From NCBI GenBank assembly GCA_964388105.1, contig CAYLYQ010000028.1:1-25205 (forward strand): a stretch of DNA of 25,205 nt. The letters are read 5' to 3'. Source of the DNA: ZC4RG35 sp964388105 (GTDB lineage Bacteria > Actinomycetota > Acidimicrobiia > Spongiisociales > ZC4RG35). The translations under genes and the position numbers were made by a program. How positions within the stretch are numbered: the first letter of the stretch is position 1; every line of letters starts with the position of its first letter. Of the stretch, positions 22,732-25,205 are shown piece by piece. A model generated the notes under the pieces. The model had not been told where the DNA came from. It saw only the letters and a program-made list of their open reading frames with translations, and did not search any database.

Positions 22732-22749
22732 TAACCTGAGTCATCGCGA
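22732..22749 (+). promoter_or_regulatory. Possible tRNA-Asn promoter -10
   Basis: TAACCT (22732-22737) lies 12 bp before the tRNA and would start transcription near 22744. The -35 is unclear. Read-through from rpoD is possible, since no T-rich terminator separates them. Confidence 0.35.
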
Positions 22750-22822
22750 TCCGCGGTAGCTCAATTGGCAGAGCAGTGGACTGTTAATCCATGTGTTGGA
22801 GGTTCGAGTCCTCCCCGCGGAG
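22750..22822 (+). tRNA. tRNA-Asn (anticodon GTT)
   Basis: A 73-nt cloverleaf ending at the discriminator base. The acceptor stem is TCCGCGG / CCGCGGA (22750-22756 with 22815-22821). The D arm is GCTC...GAGC. The anticodon stem is GTGGA / TCCAT with one G-T pair, and the loop CTGTTAA has GTT at 22783-22785. The T arm is GGAGG-TTCGAGT-CCTCC. The discriminator is G and no CCA is encoded. It reads AAC/AAU codons. Confidence 0.97.
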
Positions 22823-22835
22823 CTCTCAGATCGCC

Positions 22836-22851
22836 GGCGAAGCTCTTCGCC
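22836..22851. terminator. Hairpin between convergent tRNA-Asn and the YtxH-like gene
   Basis: GGCGAA-GCTC-TTCGCC forms a perfect 6-bp stem with a 4-nt loop, 13 nt after the tRNA and 10 nt after the stop of the opposing gene. It could act in both directions. No T-tract is present. Confidence 0.4.
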
Positions 22852-22861
22852 TCGACCCCGG

Positions 22862-23221
22862 TTAGTTCTTCCTCAGAGCCTTCTTGCCGCGATCCAGGGC
22901 TTCGGACACTCCGTCCTTGGCGTCCTCGATCATCGCATGGAGGTCCGCATCCTCGATCGTCTCCTTGATGCGGTCCTTCCCCTTGCCGGCGATTTCGCCA
23001 ACGGTCTTGGCCGCGGTCTCGACCTTGTCGGGAATGTCCATGTCCTCGATCTTGTCGGCTACGGCAGCCGCAACGTTCGACGCGCCGATCTTTGCCTTCT
23101 CGGCGACATCACCGGCTGCGCGCGATGAGGCATCTGCCGCCCGGCGAGCCGCGTCCATCGTGAGGCCCACCGCGGCTCCCGCAAATGCGCCGACGGTGAG
23201 GCCTTTCCATACGTTTCTCAT
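22862..23221 (-). CDS. Small YtxH-like membrane-anchored, Ala-rich helical protein
   Basis: A 119-residue protein of unknown function. The N-terminus MRNVWKGLTVGAFAGAAVGL is a hydrophobic, glycine-zipper helix like that of YtxH-type stress proteins. The rest (about 25-119) is a charged, alanine-rich amphipathic helix with a roughly 11-residue rhythm (AADKIEDMD-like and AKTVGEIAGKGKDRIKETIE segments), as in apolipoprotein- or LEA-like proteins. The ATG at 23221 is chosen because the hydrophobic helix begins there; an upstream in-frame ATG at 23302 would add 27 residues that look non-coding. AAAGAAG upstream is a weak SD. It lies 96 bp downstream of the VOC gene on the same strand. I assign no function. 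Confidence 0.65.
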   Translation of the reverse strand: MRNVWKGLTVGAFAGAAVGLTMDAARRAADASSRAAGDVAEKAKIGASNVAAAVADKIEDMDIPDKVETAAKTVGEIAGKGKDRIKETIEDADLHAMIEDAKDGVSEALDRGKKALRKN

Positions 23222-23317
23222 CTCATGCTTCTTTCTGTGGGTGGATTGGGAATACCCCAGGGAAGGGACCACACAACCGCTGGATTCGAAAAGCGTTTCC
23301 ATCGCATCGCCCCCTCT

Positions 23318-23704
23318 TCATTCCGGCGAATAGGCGTGGGAGACGGCTTCGACGTTGTTTCCTTCCGGGTCGAAGACGAACGCCCCGTAGTAGCTGGGGT
23401 GATAGTGCGTCCGCGGGCCAGGTGGCCCGTTGTCGACCCCGCCCGCCTCGAGAGCGGCGGCGTGGAACGCATCGACGTCCTCAGTGGTCTTGGCGCGGAA
23501 AGCGACGTGTGCGCCGCTGACGGGCTCCCGGCCACGCTCGTGCAGCCAGAAGTACGGCCTCGGCCCGCTCCCGAGATCGCTCCCGAACCCGACTCCGCCC
23601 TCGAACTCCATCAGCGCCGTGATACCGAGCGGAGCCAGCGCCTTGATGTAGAAGTCCGTGCTGGCGGCGAGGTCACTGACCTCGAGTCCGATGTGATCGA
23701 TCAC
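23318..23704 (-). CDS. VOC (glyoxalase/dioxygenase) family protein
   Basis: A 128-residue two-module vicinal-oxygen-chelate fold protein. Likely metal ligands are H4 (MIDHIGLEVSD), H66 (GAHVAFRA) and E119 (FDPEGNNVEAV), in the usual spacing, so a metal site is probably retained. The FDPEGNNVE ending is typical of the glyoxalase/bleomycin-resistance/dioxygenase superfamily. The substrate cannot be predicted. AGGAGG 6-7 nt before the ATG is the clearest Shine-Dalgarno in the window. It lies 46 bp downstream of the lipoprotein gene and may be co-transcribed with it. Confidence 0.88.
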   Translation of the reverse strand: MIDHIGLEVSDLAASTDFYIKALAPLGITALMEFEGGVGFGSDLGSGPRPYFWLHERGREPVSGAHVAFRAKTTEDVDAFHAAALEAGGVDNGPPGPRTHYHPSYYGAFVFDPEGNNVEAVSHAYSPE

Positions 23705-23750
23705 GGTGTTCCTCCTGTCCAGAGCGATCGCAGTATGTCACCTCGGCCGG

Positions 23751-25064
23751 TCAGGGGTAGACCGTGTTCAGCGACACTGCACCGATGACGCCGCGGGCGT
23801 CCTCGATCGGCGCCACCAGGACCTCGACATCCGTGCCGTCCGACTCGGCGGTGAAGAGCAGGCCCACCATCTGGCCACAGCTGTCCCACCCGTAGAGCAT
23901 GATCTCGCCGCGCAGAACGCCCAGCATTCGGCTCCCACCGCCCGCCACCTCGGGAAGATCGAGTTCGAGGAACTCTCCCCGGCCGTCGTCGTCGAGAATC
24001 GCCACGCCAGCGGCGCTGCAGTCTCCGGCCCACTGGACCAGGACTTCGTCGTCCACCGGCCAGGCGTCCTGATAACCGAAGTCGACAACGCTCGTGGGTT
24101 CGGTGGGAAGGGCGGTCAGGGCCGTGCCTGCCGTTCCGTCGATCGGGATCAGCCAAAGCCAGCCGTAGTAGAGGTGGGGATTTCCATCCTCATCGACGAG
24201 CGCCGTCTCTGGGTCGGTCTGATTGCAGCGGACCAAAACTGTCTCGGAGTCCCACCAGCGGACCGGATCACAACTGGTGTCCGGGGGTGTCCACAGGTCG
24301 CCGATCTGCTCGCCGTTGATGCTCACCGTGCTCATCCCTGCGCTGCTGGCGACGACCACGAAAGTCCCGTCGAAGCCGTAGAGCCAGGTCAGGTCCGTCC
24401 CGCGCTCCACGAATGGCCTTTCGTAGACCACCGAGAGCACCGTGCCATCGGGGCTCCGACGCTCGAGCCACTCCTTTTCGGTGTCGGCGCGATGCACGAG
24501 GACGTTCTCGCCGGTCGGGCGGGTCAGGGATGCCAGCGGCCATGTATCGAGTCGGGAACTCTCGTCGAACCCCACGGTGTGCACCACCGACGTCTCGCCG
24601 GTGGTCAGGTCGATGTACTCGTATACGTGCTCATCGGGGTTCGAGCCCGCACGGAGGACGAGCGCGGCGGTCGCGGTGGCGTCGACGAGGTAGGGGGCCG
24701 CCTCCGGCTCCCAAGAGGCCACCTCGAACAAGTCGCCGGCGTTGTGGACCAGGTAGAGGACCGAAGGCCCGGCCCGGTAGGTGGCTTCGCCCGAGGCATC
24801 AGAAGAGTCGTAGAGAATCACCGACCAGCCGGCGTCCACCTCATCAAAGGGGATGGCCGACCGGCCCCGGGCCTCCGGCAGGTACGGGTCGATGGTCACT
24901 TCCGGCAAGGTCGTCGTTGTCGGGGTGGTCGTGGTTGTGGTCGTCGTGTCACCGGCGGTCGTCGTGGTCGACTCGGCCGTGCTCGTGGTGCTGTCCGCGG
25001 TGCCGGGCCCGCAGGCGGCGAGGGCAGTGATCAGGACGACGAAGAGAGGTCGAGACAGTCTCAT
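23751..25064 (-). CDS. Secreted lipoprotein with a Thr-rich linker, unknown function
   Basis: A 437-residue predicted lipoprotein. The signal peptide MRLSRPLFVVLITALAAC has a lipobox LAAC with C18 as the lipidated residue. It is followed by a low-complexity Ser/Thr linker (about residues 22-56, long Thr runs), as in many actinobacterial surface proteins. The remainder (about 60-437) is acidic and rich in short beta-strand patterns (for example WDSETVLVRCNQ, VLVQWAGDCSAAGV, YGWDSCGQMVGLL), suggesting a beta-propeller-like or other all-beta extracellular domain. Several cysteines may form disulfides. An in-frame ATG 12 bp upstream (25076) is also possible. No enzymatic motif is recognised. The gene is divergent from the one at the right edge. 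Confidence 0.8.
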   Translation of the reverse strand: MRLSRPLFVVLITALAACGPGTADSTTSTAESTTTTAGDTTTTTTTTPTTTTLPEVTIDPYLPEARGRSAIPFDEVDAGWSVILYDSSDASGEATYRAGPSVLYLVHNAGDLFEVASWEPEAAPYLVDATATAALVLRAGSNPDEHVYEYIDLTTGETSVVHTVGFDESSRLDTWPLASLTRPTGENVLVHRADTEKEWLERRSPDGTVLSVVYERPFVERGTDLTWLYGFDGTFVVVASSAGMSTVSINGEQIGDLWTPPDTSCDPVRWWDSETVLVRCNQTDPETALVDEDGNPHLYYGWLWLIPIDGTAGTALTALPTEPTSVVDFGYQDAWPVDDEVLVQWAGDCSAAGVAILDDDGRGEFLELDLPEVAGGGSRMLGVLRGEIMLYGWDSCGQMVGLLFTAESDGTDVEVLVAPIEDARGVIGAVSLNTVYP

Positions 25065-25118
25065 AGTGGCGATCATCGCTCAGCCGACATCGGCGTTCCA
25101 GGGCCTTTGGACCCCGAC

Positions 25119-25151
25119 GATCGGGACGAGAAATCCTCGATCTTCCCGATC
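25119..25151. promoter_or_regulatory. Nested inverted repeat in the divergent spacer, possible operator
   Basis: GATCGGGA (25119-25126) pairs with TCCCGATC (25144-25151). Inside it CGAG (25127-25130) pairs with CTCG (25136-25139) around AAATC. It ends 7 bp before the -35 of the right-edge gene and lies 55 bp upstream of the lipoprotein start. Position and symmetry suggest a regulator site or a cruciform. Inference only. Confidence 0.4.
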
Positions 25152-25158
25152 AACCCTC

Positions 25159-25194
25159 TTGTTTCTGTCGGTGGTGGGTTGTACGTTCCCATTA
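25159..25194 (+). promoter_or_regulatory. Leaderless promoter of the right-edge gene
   Basis: TTGTTT (25159-25164), exactly 17 bp, TACGTT (25182-25187), six bases, ATG (25194). This is the most complete promoter in the window and repeats the TANNNT-N6-start spacing. Confidence 0.55.
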
Positions 25195-25205
25195 TGAGAT
25201 CGAAC
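25194..25205 (+). CDS. Start of a gene cut by the right edge
   Basis: ATG-AGA-TCG-AAC (MRSN) is open to the window end and is placed at the expected distance from a good promoter. Too little is visible to name a product. Confidence 0.4.

Noticed and set aside
24898..25000. Tandem GTC/GTG-rich DNA repeat
   Set aside because: It encodes the Thr/Ser-rich linker of the lipoprotein on the minus strand; low-complexity coding sequence.

Overview
The window is a GC-rich, gene-dense chromosomal segment from an actinobacterium. The best guess is a member of class Acidimicrobiia or a close relative, known from metagenomic assembly. The reasons are the gene order (comEC-holA-rpsT-lepA-hemW-hrcA-dnaJ-rsmE, then phoH-pgpH-ybeY-corC-era-recO-uppS-glyS-dnaG-rpoD), a BldD-type regulator, many GTG starts, few Shine-Dalgarno sequences, and a lipoprotein with a Thr-rich linker. 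The lineage is an inference from these features. No species-level marker can be read here.

Layout. 1-1605: 3' part of comEC (DNA uptake channel). 1606-1979: a 374-bp spacer filled with a tandem two-hairpin repeat and interrupted by 100 N. 1980-3774: a divergent dihydropteroate-synthase-family gene and holA. 3853-4098: rpsT on the minus strand, divergent from 4183-9864, a tightly packed run lepA-hemW-hrcA-dnaJ-rsmE (translation, heme/radical SAM, heat shock, rRNA methylation). 9950-10357: a BldD-like regulator. 10424-16459: phoH-pgpH-ybeY-corC-era (RNA/ribosome maturation and c-di-AMP turnover), most starts overlapping the previous stop. 16518-16954 (minus): a pterin-4a-carbinolamine dehydratase broken by a second N gap. 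16992-22689: recO-uppS-glyS-dnaG-rpoD (repair, cell-wall lipid carrier, tRNA charging, replication priming, primary sigma factor). 22750-22822: tRNA-Asn. 22862-25064 (minus): YtxH-like small protein, VOC-family protein and a secreted lipoprotein. 25194-edge: start of one more plus-strand gene.

Most of the content is core housekeeping. The points that stand out are: (i) a structured intergenic repeat whose two hairpins keep their pairing while changing sequence, with a solo copy directly behind rpsT; (ii) a PgpH-type c-di-AMP phosphodiesterase with an extra SdrD B/Cna-B-like domain in its extracellular part; (iii) a DHPS-like enzyme that keeps the pterin pocket but has lost the pABA loops; (iv) a BldD homologue with an altered c-di-GMP signature; (v) six genes with an identical TANNNT-N6-start layout, indicating leaderless transcription; and (vi) two N gaps, each flanked by an exact 55-nt duplication. 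The last is best explained as an assembly artefact, and collapsing it restores one gene.
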